DNA of 45,700 bases from an uncultured Alphaproteobacteria bacterium (GTDB lineage Bacteria; Pseudomonadota; Alphaproteobacteria; RF32; CAG-239), in assembly GCA_904501925.1 (NCBI GenBank), contig CAJGCO010000013.1:1-45700 (forward strand), given 5' to 3'. Shown here piece after piece: positions 17,071-26,671 of this stretch (the stretch's first letter is position 1; each line of letters begins with the position of its first letter). Made by a program: the position numbers and the translations under genes. The notes beneath the pieces were generated by a model that was given only the letters and a program-made list of their open reading frames with translations, had not been told where the DNA came from and made no database searches.

Positions 17071-18327
17071 ATGGCAGTAAAAATGAATGCGCAACCAGTT
17101 AGAGGTACTAAGGATTTTTTACCTAATGAGGTTGAGGTTAGAGATTATGTTAGAGAAACAATTGAGAAGACATATAAGGTTTTTGGTTTTCAAAAAATAG
17201 ATACACCTGAATTAGAAGATATTGAAAGATTGAATAAAAGTGATGGCGGTGAAAATCTTTCTATGATTTTTAAAATTTTAAAAAGAGGTCAAAAACTTGA
17301 TTTAACAAAAGAAAATCTTACAGAAGATGATCTAACTGATAGTGGATTACGTTATGATTTAACAATGCCTTTATCTAGATATTTTGCTAATAATCATCAG
17401 TTTTTGAATATGCCATTTAAGGCTATACAAATTGGTAAGGTATTTAGAGCAGAGCGTCCTCAGAAAGGAAGACTTCGTGCGTTTATTCAATGTGATATTG
17501 ATATTATAGGAGATAAAAGTATAAATGCTGAGATGGAGTTGATTGCAGCAACAACAAAGGCTCTTGATAATATTGGTTTTAGTGATTTTAAGATTAGAAT
17601 AAATGATAGACGCATTTTAACAGATATGATTGAAGGTTCTGGTTTTGCATCAGAAGAAGTTATGAGCGTTTGCATTATATTTGATAAATTAGATAAGATT
17701 GGAATTGAAGGAGTTAAGGCTGAGCTTATCGAAAAAGGTTATGATAATAATGTTGTTGAGAAGTTTATAAACATTATTAATGAAGCTGAAGATGATGCAT
17801 TGGGAGCTGCTTTGAAATATTGCAAAAATCAAGAAGTAGTTGAGAATGTTAAAAAAGTTATTGATTTTGCGAATAATATTTCAAATGGAAAATTTGAAGC
17901 AATTTATGATAAATCTTTGGTTCGTGGTATGGGATATTATACCGGTATGGTATTTGAGATTGTTAGTCCTAAATTTGGTAGTTCTGTTGCTGGTGGTGGT
18001 AGATATGATGAGATGATTGGTAAGTACATAGGCGAATCGGTACCAGCTGTTGGATTTTCAATTGGTTTTGAGAGAATTACTTCAATATTGTTAGAAGAAA
18101 AGATGACAAGTCCTCAAAAGAAAAAAGTTATACTTATTTATGGGGATGAAGATGAGTTTAGCAAGGTTATATTAAAAGCTAACGAATTAATTGAACAAGA
18201 TATGTGTGTTAGCGTATTAAAAAGAGGCAAGAAAATGGGTAAGCAAATGGATATGCTTATTGCTAGCGGATATGAGTTATCTTATAATCTTGCGGATGAT
18301 AGTTTTAAAAATTTAAGTGCACGTTAA
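17071..18327 (+). CDS. hisS: Histidine--tRNA ligase
   Basis: 418 residues from the ATG at 17071, which follows a GAGGTG ribosome-binding sequence; an upstream TTG at 17032 is in frame but less likely. Class II motifs: PVRGTKDFLP at the N-terminus, motif 2 VFRAERPQKGRLRAFIQCDID, histidine-binding RGMGYYTGMVFEI and GGGRYDEMIG, and motif 3 VGFSIGFERI. A C-terminal anticodon-binding domain of ~90 residues follows. It charges tRNA-His. The RPQKGRxRxFxQCD spelling of motif 2 and GLRYDLTMPLSRY belong to the HisRS branch seen in Bacteroidetes, Mollicutes and eukaryotes rather than that in most alphaproteobacteria as I remember them. Confidence 0.95.
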   Translation: MAVKMNAQPVRGTKDFLPNEVEVRDYVRETIEKTYKVFGFQKIDTPELEDIERLNKSDGGENLSMIFKILKRGQKLDLTKENLTEDDLTDSGLRYDLTMPLSRYFANNHQFLNMPFKAIQIGKVFRAERPQKGRLRAFIQCDIDIIGDKSINAEMELIAATTKALDNIGFSDFKIRINDRRILTDMIEGSGFASEEVMSVCIIFDKLDKIGIEGVKAELIEKGYDNNVVEKFINIINEAEDDALGAALKYCKNQEVVENVKKVIDFANNISNGKFEAIYDKSLVRGMGYYTGMVFEIVSPKFGSSVAGGGRYDEMIGKYIGESVPAVGFSIGFERITSILLEEKMTSPQKKKVILIYGDEDEFSKVILKANELIEQDMCVSVLKRGKKMGKQMDMLIASGYELSYNLADDSFKNLSAR

Positions 18328-18348
18328 TTTTTTAGTAGAGAGGAAAAT

Positions 18349-19356
18349 ATGCCAAAAATAGCAGTTGTGGGTGTGAAAGAAAACATTGGTTATGAATTCT
18401 TAAACTTATTGAGTGAAAATGATATAAAAGTTGATGATGTTTTTGCGTTAGAAGCTAAATCTGTTATTGGTACATTAGTTTCTTATGGTGAAGATGATGA
18501 ATTAGATGTTTATGCTATAGATGAATTCGATTTCAAGAAAGCTAATATTGTTGTTTTTGCAACTACTAAAGAAATTACAAAACGTAATATTAAAAAGGCT
18601 ATTAGTGCTGGTTGTAAAGTGATTGATTTGAGTGGTGCAACAATTAGTGATGAAAATGTTGATATGATTGTTCCTGAATTTAATGATGAATTGTTGAAGA
18701 ATGGGGCAAATGTTGTAGCCGTACCTTCTGCTCAAGTATATCAGGTTTTATTACCTTTGGCTAAAGTTTTGAAAGAAAAAACAGCTAAAAGAATTGTGAT
18801 AAATATGTATAATTCTACTTCTTATTATGGTAGAATGGCGATGGATGAATTATTTTCACAATCTCGTAAGGTTTTTTTGAATGAAAGCTTGGCTGATAAT
18901 GAAAGTGTATTTAAAAAACAAATAGCTTTTAATGTTTTGCCTCAAGTGGGTGAATTTATTGGTGAAGAGACAAAATTAGAATGGGATATGAATGTGGAAA
19001 TAAAAAAAGCGCTTAAAACTGATATTAAAGTTCATGCAAATGCGGCATTTGTTCCAACTTTTATTGGTGATGGTTGTTTTGTTAATGTTGAGTTTGAAGA
19101 TGATGTTGATGCAGATGCAATCAAAGATGTTATGAAATCAACAAAGAATGTTGTTGTGTTTGATAAACATGTTGATGCTGGATATGTTAGTGTTGATGAT
19201 GTTCAAGGTGAAGACAAAATTTATGTATCACGTATTAGACAAGATGTATCGGTTGAAAATGGGATTAGTTTTTGGAGTGTAGCTGATAATTTGAGAGCAG
19301 GTTCTGCTAAGCTTGCTTTTGATGTTATGGTTAAGATGGCAGGTTTAATGAATTAA
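18349..19356 (+). CDS. Aspartate-semialdehyde-dehydrogenase-like protein lacking catalytic residues
   Basis: 335 residues, the family's full length and fold order: KIAVVGV..NIG start, VVFATT, VIDLSGATISDEN, MIVPEFN, MAMDEL, IAFNVLPQVGEFIGEE and the C-terminal SRIRQDVSVENGISFWSVADNLRAGSA all align with Asd. The active-site ANPNCST segment reads AVPSAQV, so the nucleophilic Cys is Ala (about residue 128). The substrate Arg and general-base His of VRVPVFIGHSE are Phe (about 234) and Asp (about 241). The middle Gly of the NADP loop GATGxVG is Glu (about 11). The frame is intact with a good ribosome-binding site (AGAGAGG), so this is probably a maintained pseudoenzyme rather than debris. Position just after hisS suggests co-transcription. 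Confidence 0.85.
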   Translation: MPKIAVVGVKENIGYEFLNLLSENDIKVDDVFALEAKSVIGTLVSYGEDDELDVYAIDEFDFKKANIVVFATTKEITKRNIKKAISAGCKVIDLSGATISDENVDMIVPEFNDELLKNGANVVAVPSAQVYQVLLPLAKVLKEKTAKRIVINMYNSTSYYGRMAMDELFSQSRKVFLNESLADNESVFKKQIAFNVLPQVGEFIGEETKLEWDMNVEIKKALKTDIKVHANAAFVPTFIGDGCFVNVEFEDDVDADAIKDVMKSTKNVVVFDKHVDAGYVSVDDVQGEDKIYVSRIRQDVSVENGISFWSVADNLRAGSAKLAFDVMVKMAGLMN

Positions 19357-19397
19357 TTTTGTTTTAATTAACGATATTATGTTTTAGGGGAGTTATA

Positions 19398-21836
19398 ATG
19401 TTTAAAAATTTGCTTTTTAGTTTAATGTTATTATTTGTTAGTAATGTTTGGGCTGCAAATGATATTATAATACCCCAAGAAAAACCTGAATTTACAGATA
19501 ATATTATTGATACTTTAGAATATGAAAAAACATCTGAAGAATTTTTGATGTTTGAAGATAAGTTGAAGGTCAATGATTTTGATAATAATACTTTAGATGA
19601 GTTTCAAACAAGATTAAATGAAAAAGATGTTTCTCTTGATTTTGTTATTAAAGAAATTGAAAAAAATGCTAAATTTGCTCAAGATGCATTGAATGCGATT
19701 GGGGAAGCTCCTAAGGAAGGCGAAATTGAGGAAGAATCAATTTCATTAATGAGAGAGAAGTATACTACTTCGGTTAATGCTTTTAAGAGTAGATTAATTG
19801 AAGCGAATTTGTTAAAAACTGAAATTGATCGTTTAACGGTTTTAATAAATGAGGCTAGAAATCGTATTCTTATTGGTGATTTGGTGGCTGAAAAGAATGT
19901 ATTGATGCATAAAGATAATTTTTTTAGTTCATTTAGAGATGCTGGTGTATTTTTTATTGATGTAGCTTTTTCTCCTATTTCTTGGTATAAAAATTTGAGT
20001 GTTGAAGAAAAAGAAGAGATGTATAATAGGGGATGGTATGTTGCTATTCTTTTTGCATTGATTTTAGCGTTAGGTTTATATTTAAGAGGTTTTCTTATTA
20101 AAAAATGGGGATATCATAATGTTGAAGATACTCCTAAATATGAACAAAAAATTGTTGTAGCGATTGTTACAGCGATTGCTTATGGGGTTATACCTTCATT
20201 GTTAATTGGTGGATGTTTGGTTTGGCAACTTACTAATCCATCTTTGGTAAATAGTCGTTTTGGTGTTGTTTTAGCTAATGTATTATATTATTTGTTATAC
20301 ATTATATTAATTAGAGCTTTTGTTAGAGTTGTTTTAGCGCCTTGGAATGGAAAATGGAGATTATTTAATTTATCAGATGAGAAGGCTGAGAGATTATTTC
20401 ATGCGATTACTTTAAGTGTTATTCTTTTGGGAGTTGCAAGTTGTGTTAGAAATATTGCGGAGTATTTTGAAGTTTCAAGTTCTCTTGCATTGTTATTTGA
20501 GGTTGTAATAGATGCTATTAAGGCTTTTGTTATTGTGTTGTTGGCTGTTAGATTTTTTGGTGAAGAAAAAAAGAATGATGAAGATGCTTCAGATAATGAT
20601 GAAGAGCAAAAAAATGATGATGGTGCTAATAATATAAATGATGATATGAGTACATCTCATAAGGTTATTTTATTTACGTCAGTTTTTGCTATTGGTACAT
20701 TTGGTATATCGTTATTTGGATATCCTGGGCTTGCAACTTTTATATATAATAGGTTTATTATATCTATTTTGTTTGTAGGGGTATTTATTGTTTTAAGAAC
20801 ATTGATATATGATTTATTGAAACGTAGTATAGTTTTATTAGCAGGTTCTTTTAGGTTAAGAAGAAAATTATTATCAAAAGCTGATTTAGCAATGTCTTTG
20901 GTGGTTACTCCTATTTTAGCAATGATATTAGCTTTCTTTGTGCTTCGTATATGGGGAATGCCTGCAACATTTATGGTATATGCATTTAAAAAATTATTTT
21001 TTGGGTTTAAGGTTGGTGGAATAGAAATATCTATTGTTGCGATTGTTATTGGAATTGTAATTTTCTTTATTTCGCTTGCTTTGGTGAGATTAATAAAAAC
21101 AAGACTTAGTAAAGTTTTGGATAAAAATGTTAATATGGATTTAGGTGTAAAACACTCATTAATTTCTGGTGTTAATTTTATTGGGATTATTTTTGCAGTT
21201 ATTATTGCTATAGTTGCAATGGGGGTTGATTTATCTAACTTAGCAGTTATTGCCGGTGCTCTATCAGTTGGTATCGGTTTTGGTTTGCAAGATGTTATTA
21301 AGAATTTAGTTTCTGGTATAATTATTTTATTTGAACGTCCATTTAAAGTAGGTGATTGGGTTATTATAAATGGAGAAGAAGGTAAAATAAAACAGATCAA
21401 TATTCGTTCAACAGAGTTAGAAACTTGGACTAGACGTAGTGTTATTATTCCAAATGCTACACTTATTTCTAGTTCATTGATAAATCTTACACATGGTAAT
21501 AATTGGCAACGACAAAGTATTGCAGTTGGGGTGGCTTATGACTCTGATGTTGATTTAGTTACAAATGTTTTGATTGATTGTGCTAAATCATCTAAAAAGG
21601 TGGCAAAAGTTCCTGCTCCATATGTGGTATTTAAGGATTTTGCTGATAGTTCACTTAATTTTGAATTACGTTATTATATTTCTGATATTTGGAATTCGTG
21701 GACTGCATCTAGTGATATTAGATATGAAATTTTAAAGCGTTTTCGTCAGGAAGGAATTAGTATTGCTTATCCTCAATTGGTTATTCATAAAAGTAGTGAA
21801 GATACTAAGATTAAAGGATGGCAATCAAATGGATAA
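19398..21836 (+). CDS. Large MscS-family mechanosensitive channel (MscK/MscM-like)
   Basis: 812 residues. Signal peptide (LLFSLMLLFVSNVWA), then a ~170-residue helical periplasmic region, about ten hydrophobic helices starting near residue 212 (WYVAILFALILALGLYLRGF), and an acidic cytosolic loop (EKKNDEDASDNDEEQKNDD, about 391-410). The C-terminal MscS core has pore helix GALSVGIGFGLQDVIKNLVSGIIILFERPF with KVGDWV, then the beta and alpha/beta vestibule domains (RSVIIPNATLISS). Extra N-terminal helices and periplasmic domain match MscK/MscM-type channels that open on hypo-osmotic shock. AGGGGAG precedes the ATG; a terminator follows. Confidence 0.9.
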   Translation: MFKNLLFSLMLLFVSNVWAANDIIIPQEKPEFTDNIIDTLEYEKTSEEFLMFEDKLKVNDFDNNTLDEFQTRLNEKDVSLDFVIKEIEKNAKFAQDALNAIGEAPKEGEIEEESISLMREKYTTSVNAFKSRLIEANLLKTEIDRLTVLINEARNRILIGDLVAEKNVLMHKDNFFSSFRDAGVFFIDVAFSPISWYKNLSVEEKEEMYNRGWYVAILFALILALGLYLRGFLIKKWGYHNVEDTPKYEQKIVVAIVTAIAYGVIPSLLIGGCLVWQLTNPSLVNSRFGVVLANVLYYLLYIILIRAFVRVVLAPWNGKWRLFNLSDEKAERLFHAITLSVILLGVASCVRNIAEYFEVSSSLALLFEVVIDAIKAFVIVLLAVRFFGEEKKNDEDASDNDEEQKNDDGANNINDDMSTSHKVILFTSVFAIGTFGISLFGYPGLATFIYNRFIISILFVGVFIVLRTLIYDLLKRSIVLLAGSFRLRRKLLSKADLAMSLVVTPILAMILAFFVLRIWGMPATFMVYAFKKLFFGFKVGGIEISIVAIVIGIVIFFISLALVRLIKTRLSKVLDKNVNMDLGVKHSLISGVNFIGIIFAVIIAIVAMGVDLSNLAVIAGALSVGIGFGLQDVIKNLVSGIIILFERPFKVGDWVIINGEEGKIKQINIRSTELETWTRRSVIIPNATLISSSLINLTHGNNWQRQSIAVGVAYDSDVDLVTNVLIDCAKSSKKVAKVPAPYVVFKDFADSSLNFELRYYISDIWNSWTASSDIRYEILKRFRQEGISIAYPQLVIHKSSEDTKIKGWQSNG

Positions 21837-21837
21837 T

Positions 21838-21868
21838 AAAAAAAAGCTGGGATTTCCCAGCTTTTTTT
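21838..21868. terminator. Bidirectional terminator after the MscS-family gene
   Basis: AGCTGGG (21845-21851), ATTT loop, CCCAGCT (21856-21862), flanked by an A-run and T-run. Confidence 0.88.
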
Positions 21869-21873
21869 ATTAA

Positions 21874-22977
21874 TTAGATAATGTCATTGGCTATTTTAGA
21901 GCATGACTTTGCGATAGATCGTTTCTCTGTATCCGTTATGTAAAACTTACGGACTAGCTCTTGGATTAGAGATGAGTTTGATGAGTTAAACACTTCTCTT
22001 GCGTGGTTAAACAAGCGGTATTTTACTTTGTTATTGGCATAGTGTTCAATAATCAAGACTACATTATGATTATGCCAAGCAAAAGTTCCGTTGATTGGGA
22101 TTTCGTTTTTGAAATCTTTGAAGAACTTAGTTTTACCATTTTGGGTTACAAAGTAATAATGTCCACTAACAATGTGGTATGATGCGTGCTTTGTTTGGTA
22201 AAGTGCATCAAAAACGACCTCTTGATGTTCAATTTTTTTTGTACTGTGTTCAATGATAGTACCATCAGGTAAGTAATTATGACCATAAAGGCTTCTGCAT
22301 TGCTCTTTGCCTTTGTAATTAAAGAATGATTTCCATCCATTAACTGTTTCAATAACGAAGCTTTTGTTGCTATAGTTAATGTAGGAACAGATTTTTTCTT
22401 TTATTACAAGATTGTTTGAATGGTCAAACAATTGGTAAATATCTTCATACTTACTGATTTTTTTGAGTAAATGATTGTTACCCAAGAAAATGTAAATATC
22501 AGTAACTGTATGGCTGGGTTTACCTTCAATGGAATAGAAATCCCATTGATTGGATTGGCTTTTGCGAAGAGCATAGTCTGTTTTGAATACTTTAGCATCA
22601 ACAAAGTTTTGAGCAATTTCTTGGTGATTGTTGTTGAACAATTTGTTTGTATTGTCAAACGTTAAAACATACCAGTTGTTCTCAAAAATTTGGAAATTGT
22701 TGAAACCTGAATTGATTACTTTACCACTAGCAGAGTACAATATACCTAGCGAGCTAGGTGCATGGAGTTCATTTTGTAGGATGTAACTTCCATTTGAAAA
22801 CATTGCACCGCATGAAGCAATAGCTGATATCTTGGGGATGCCATGGTTGTTAAATAGGATAATGGCGGATCCTTCAGAATCATTTGCATACATTGTAAAA
22901 GAACCATTTTCGTAAGTTTGAATGTTGTTTACATTGATGGTGCCATTAAGCACAATAGGGGGAATAATTTCTAGCAT
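21874..22977 (-). CDS. Protein of unknown function with repeated beta motifs
   Basis: 367 residues, no signal peptide, Asn/Ser/His-rich. Recurrent short units such as NNWYVLTFDNTNKLF, NQWDFYSIEGKPSH, NGWKSFFNYKGKEQ and NGKTKFFKDFKNE (an aromatic, a turn, then a hydrophobic strand) resemble WG-type or propeller-like beta repeats, but I cannot assign a family. It faces the MscS-family gene across a shared terminator. Minus-strand start at 22977 lies downstream of a very AT-rich region without a clear ribosome-binding sequence. Confidence 0.6.
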   Translation of the reverse strand: MLEIIPPIVLNGTINVNNIQTYENGSFTMYANDSEGSAIILFNNHGIPKISAIASCGAMFSNGSYILQNELHAPSSLGILYSASGKVINSGFNNFQIFENNWYVLTFDNTNKLFNNNHQEIAQNFVDAKVFKTDYALRKSQSNQWDFYSIEGKPSHTVTDIYIFLGNNHLLKKISKYEDIYQLFDHSNNLVIKEKICSYINYSNKSFVIETVNGWKSFFNYKGKEQCRSLYGHNYLPDGTIIEHSTKKIEHQEVVFDALYQTKHASYHIVSGHYYFVTQNGKTKFFKDFKNEIPINGTFAWHNHNVVLIIEHYANNKVKYRLFNHAREVFNSSNSSLIQELVRKFYITDTEKRSIAKSCSKIANDII

Positions 22978-23085
22978 AATTTTTATTTTTTTTAGGTATA
23001 ATAATAATGAAATTTTGTCTAGTATATTTATTTATATTTTAAAATCAACATATTTTTTATTAGAAAATTTTCTGTTTAATAACAA

Positions 23086-23108
23086 AAAACGCCCTTATGG
23101 GCGTTTTT
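23086..23108. terminator. Terminator after the 23117-23539 gene
   Basis: AAAAACGCCC, TTAT loop (23095-23098), GGGCGTTTTT. The flanks let it act on either strand; by position it serves the minus-strand gene. Confidence 0.88.
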
Positions 23109-23116
23109 TAGTAGGA

Positions 23117-23539
23117 TTACAACTCAATAACTTCGTAGTTTTTACCGAGGTTAATTGGTGTATCTTCTTTTTCTTCAATGACAACAACAACATCTGTTAT
23201 TATTTGGTTTGCTTCATTGATATAGTTGAGTTTTTTTATCTCAATTTTGTATCCTTCATTATCAATGAGGGTTCCATCGAGTGCAACGGTTACGTCGTTT
23301 GTTAGCTTTGGAGTGTATGTATACCTATTGGTTTGAATCTTGTATATGATAGCAGAACCATTGGGTAATATCCATATACAGTAAGGATGTCTGGCAACTT
23401 TATAACCTGTGACAGAAAGACAATATTCACATCCGATGATGGGTGATGACTTTAGATTTCTTAACTCGGGAAGTGTTGCAGAAAATAACTCAACCATTTG
23501 ATGTTTGACATCGGTTGTGGTAATTAATCTCTTTTTCAT
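23117..23539 (-). CDS. Small protein of unknown function
   Basis: 140 residues, mixed alpha/beta, no signal peptide or membrane helix. Starts MKKRLITTTDVKHQMVELF; contains three Cys (CEYCLSV and HPYCIW) and an acidic C-terminus. Single-gene unit: terminator downstream, AT-rich gap upstream. No family recognised. Confidence 0.55.
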   Translation of the reverse strand: MKKRLITTTDVKHQMVELFSATLPELRNLKSSPIIGCEYCLSVTGYKVARHPYCIWILPNGSAIIYKIQTNRYTYTPKLTNDVTVALDGTLIDNEGYKIEIKKLNYINEANQIITDVVVVIEEKEDTPINLGKNYEVIEL

Positions 23540-23621
23540 AATTATATTTATTTAATTTACAGAATATATTTAATTATTCTCTAATATATTAAATGCAATT
23601 ATTTTGTCAATATACAGTTAT

Positions 23622-24464
23622 TTAAAATTTTCTTTTAAGCATATCAAGTGTAAATCTGTTAGTATAGTTTAGGCTGTTTAATAATGTTTCAGCTTTATTA
23701 AAGTGTTGGCCGATTTCTTCTTTGAAGTGTGCATCATCACTAATTAAAATAGGGGATTTGTTTGCTTTGGCTAATTCTTTTAGTATCCATGTGTCTGGAT
23801 GAGGGCGATTTATACGATTATATCCACTTGTATTTAATTCTATGGGGGTTCTTGTAGAGTTTAGGGCTTCTATTATTTGATATTTGTATTCATCATAGAT
23901 TGGGGTATCACCAAGTCCTTTTATAGTACAATAATCCATATGTGCGATGAAATTGAAATATCCACTTTTTATACATTCTATGATATTTTTAAAGTGATTT
24001 ATTGTGTATTGATGTAGAGTTTCTTCATCTAGTTGAGGGGAGAGGTGTTTTAGATGATAAATGTTACAAACAAAGCTTTCATCTTTATTTTTTACAAAAT
24101 GGTTTGAGCCAATAAGGTAATCTGTTGGCATATCTTTTATCATTTTTTCAAATTTATTGCGCCAAGTTGCAGAACTAAAAAAATCTACTTCAAAACCTAT
24201 TTTAATATTTATTTTAAATTTTGATTTTAAGTTTTCGAGTATTTCGATATGTTTTTTATAACAATCAAGAGCTGTATCAAAGTTATCAAAAAACATAGTT
24301 TCATTTTTTTTATATGGAGTAAGATTATCATGTAAAATTATGTGATTGCTTACACCTATTGTGTCAAAGTTTAAGTCTTGAGCTTGTTGTATCATTGTTT
24401 GGGCATTGGCTCTGCCATCAAATTTGAGTTCATTATTATGTGTGTGAAGAGTAAAATTTTGCAT
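23622..24464 (-). CDS. PHP-domain phosphatase (histidinol-phosphatase-like)
   Basis: 280 residues with PHP metal-site motifs in order: HTHNN (about 7-11), VSNH (about 38-41), a metal Glu in FEVDFF, SNHF, FIAHMDY, ELNTSG, and C-terminal ISDDAHF. Length and order match HisK-type histidinol-phosphate phosphatases of the PHP superfamily, which remove phosphate in the last but one step of histidine synthesis. No other his gene adjoins, so another phosphomonoester substrate is possible. AAAGGAAA lies upstream of the minus-strand ATG. Confidence 0.82.
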   Translation of the reverse strand: MQNFTLHTHNNELKFDGRANAQTMIQQAQDLNFDTIGVSNHIILHDNLTPYKKNETMFFDNFDTALDCYKKHIEILENLKSKFKINIKIGFEVDFFSSATWRNKFEKMIKDMPTDYLIGSNHFVKNKDESFVCNIYHLKHLSPQLDEETLHQYTINHFKNIIECIKSGYFNFIAHMDYCTIKGLGDTPIYDEYKYQIIEALNSTRTPIELNTSGYNRINRPHPDTWILKELAKANKSPILISDDAHFKEEIGQHFNKAETLLNSLNYTNRFTLDMLKRKF

Positions 24465-24601
24465 GATATTTCCTTTATTTTATATAAGTATATTTAGTAT
24501 TTATGGTTAAAATATATTTAAATTTTTCTTGCATTGATTAAATTATTGTGTTATTTGGAGATGATTTTTGATTTTTATGTGTGTTATTAAACTATTTTTT
24601 T

Positions 24602-25072
24602 ATGAATGAAAATTTGTTGGAGCAAGAACGTTTAGAACGTAACTGCTCAATTAAGACTTTTTATCATGCTGTATTGGGCAGTTTGGTAATTTACGCAACT
24701 ATTGCAGGTTTGTATTGTAAATTTGGATTAGGTGAATGGGAAGCTTTTAGCTACTTTATTTTGTCCTTGGGTATTTCGTCTTGGTGGTTTTTTCACATTA
24801 ACTCTAATCTGAATAGAGCTTTACATCATAGAGTTGGATGCTCAAAAAGATATTATGTTGTCAGGGATGTAACAATTCTTTTGTCAGCAATTATTTTTTG
24901 TGTATTTATGGTGTATTGGTGTAAAAATTTACCTTGTGGATTTTGGGATATCATTGGCGAAATATTCGGATTAATGATTAGACTTGTATTATTTGGGTTA
25001 ATAGGAGCTATTACATCTTATGTATGGGCTATGTTTGGGATTATGCCACAAGTAGACAAAGATGATTTTTGA
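24602..25072 (+). CDS. Small integral membrane protein of unknown function
   Basis: About 156 residues from the ATG at 24602; a GTG at 24581 would add seven residues, and neither has a clear ribosome-binding sequence. Four hydrophobic segments: HAVLGSLVIYATIAGLY, FSYFILSLGISSWWFF, VTILLSAIIFCVFMVYW and IFGLMIRLVLFGLIGAITSYVW. Stands alone, ended by a terminator. No family recognised. Confidence 0.65.
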   Translation: MNENLLEQERLERNCSIKTFYHAVLGSLVIYATIAGLYCKFGLGEWEAFSYFILSLGISSWWFFHINSNLNRALHHRVGCSKRYYVVRDVTILLSAIIFCVFMVYWCKNLPCGFWDIIGEIFGLMIRLVLFGLIGAITSYVWAMFGIMPQVDKDDF

Positions 25073-25075
25073 ATT

Positions 25076-25107
25076 AAAAAAGGGGCTTAAATTTAAGCCC
25101 CTTTTTT
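25076..25107. terminator. Bidirectional terminator between membrane gene and metG
   Basis: Near-perfect palindrome GGGGCTTAAA/TTTAAGCCCC at 25082-25101 with A-run before and T-run after. Confidence 0.85.
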
Positions 25108-25114
25108 GTGGTTA

Positions 25115-26647
25115 TTAACCAATGAAAGGAAATAAAGGATCTCCAACTATAGTTTGGTTATTTGGGGTTAATTCAAAAGGAGCAAACTTAGATGTTGGTT
25201 TTTCGTTTATACCTAATGATGATAATATCTTTGTTGATATTGTTGGCATAAATGGATACATGGCGCTTGCTATTATACGTAGGGCATCTAAGGTTGTATA
25301 AATTACAGCTTGGTAGCGTTCAAATTTTGTTTCATCTTTTGCTAATACCCAAGGTTCGTTTGAGGCAAAATATGCATTTACCATATCACCTGCTTTTAAT
25401 ATTTCACTACTTAGTTCAGATATTAGTTCAAGTGATGATTCATTGTGGTTGTATAATCTATTGAAATTATTTGATATTGTTTCAACTAGTTTTTTGTCTT
25501 TAGTTGTTAGGTTGTCTTTTGATGGAACTAGGCCATTTAGGTTTTTAGCAATCATTTTTAATACGCGCATTTGAAGGTTGCCGATATTATTTGCTAATTG
25601 TTTATAGCCTTGTTTTAATAAATCTATGCTGATTTGAGAGTCTCCATTTAATGACATTGCATTACAAAGATAAAATCTTAATGGTTCAACACCCATTATA
25701 TCCATTACTTCATATGGATCAACAACGTTTCCTAAAGATTTAGACATTTTAATGCTACCTTCACCAATCCAGTAATCGTGTACAATTAAATGTTTAGGAG
25801 GATTTATACCTAAACATTTTAACATTATTGGCCAATATACTGCGTGTGTTTTTAAGATGTCTTTAGCAAGAAGGTGGGTGCATTCTGACCATAGTTCATT
25901 GAATTTTTGGTTTTTAGAAACATCTGAACTCCAGCCAATGCTTGAGATATAGTTGATTAAAGCGTCAAACCAAATATATGTTACAAAATCTTTATCAAAA
26001 GGAAGTTCTACACCAAGCCATACTCTATTTTTAGGGCGAGAAATACATAAATCTTCTAAAGGTTCAGATAACATACCTAAAACTTCTTTAGCAAAGCGTT
26101 TAGGTTGTATCCAGTCTGGATTAGATTTTATGTAATCTATTAACCATTGGCGATGTTCTTCTAGTGGGAAGAAATAGTTTTCTTCTGTTATTAAAACAGG
26201 AGCTTTTTGGTGATCTGGGCAGAATCCTCTTTCATCTAAATCTGATGGTTTTTTGAATTGTTCGCAACCAACACAGTATAAACCTTCATATGATTTCTTT
26301 TTAATTAGGCCTTTATTATAGATATAGTTTAGGGCATCTGTTACAACAGCTTTATGTTCTGGGGATGATGTTCTAACAAAATAGTCATAATCTATATCCA
26401 TTTTATCGAATAAATTGCGGAAGTTATCGCTACGCATTTTTAAGAAATCAGCTAACTCCATTCCACTTTCTTGGCAACTTGTTTGATTTTTTTGACCGTG
26501 TTCATCGGTACCGGTTGTATAATGTACGTTTAATCCACGCATTGTTTCATATTTTTTCATAACATCACCTAATATTGTAGTGTATGCATGACCAATATGA
26601 GGTGAGCCGTTAATATAATAAATCGGAGTAGTGATATATTTTTTCAT
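25115..26647 (-). CDS. metG: Methionine--tRNA ligase
   Basis: 510 residues. Class I signatures: PIYYINGSPHIGHAYT (HIGH, about 16-19), the zinc-domain fragment CVGCEQF with later FCPDHQ, and KMSKSLGNVVDP (about 300 onward). The C-terminal helical anticodon domain ends at about residue 500; the extra EMAP/tRNA-binding domain of E. coli MetG is absent, as is usual for this length class. It charges initiator and elongator tRNA-Met. AAGGAAG lies about 6 nt ahead of the minus-strand ATG at 26647. Only 24 nt upstream is an intrinsic terminator preceded by a Met-rich mini-ORF, which suggests attenuation control. Confidence 0.96.
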   Translation of the reverse strand: MKKYITTPIYYINGSPHIGHAYTTILGDVMKKYETMRGLNVHYTTGTDEHGQKNQTSCQESGMELADFLKMRSDNFRNLFDKMDIDYDYFVRTSSPEHKAVVTDALNYIYNKGLIKKKSYEGLYCVGCEQFKKPSDLDERGFCPDHQKAPVLITEENYFFPLEEHRQWLIDYIKSNPDWIQPKRFAKEVLGMLSEPLEDLCISRPKNRVWLGVELPFDKDFVTYIWFDALINYISSIGWSSDVSKNQKFNELWSECTHLLAKDILKTHAVYWPIMLKCLGINPPKHLIVHDYWIGEGSIKMSKSLGNVVDPYEVMDIMGVEPLRFYLCNAMSLNGDSQISIDLLKQGYKQLANNIGNLQMRVLKMIAKNLNGLVPSKDNLTTKDKKLVETISNNFNRLYNHNESSLELISELSSEILKAGDMVNAYFASNEPWVLAKDETKFERYQAVIYTTLDALRIIASAMYPFMPTISTKILSSLGINEKPTSKFAPFELTPNNQTIVGDPLFPFIG

Positions 26648-26671
26648 CGTAGCTTCCTTTGGTTAGTTAAT

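Noticed and set aside
20657..21400. 247-codon minus-strand ORF inside the MscS-family gene
   Set aside because: Antisense to a firmly identified channel core; Ile/Thr/Pro-rich composition typical of a shadow of AT-rich coding DNA.
24561..24601. Short overlapping ATG frames ahead of the 24602 membrane gene as a leader peptide
   Set aside because: Frames of 9-10 codons with no codon bias and no terminator structure; AT-rich chance starts.
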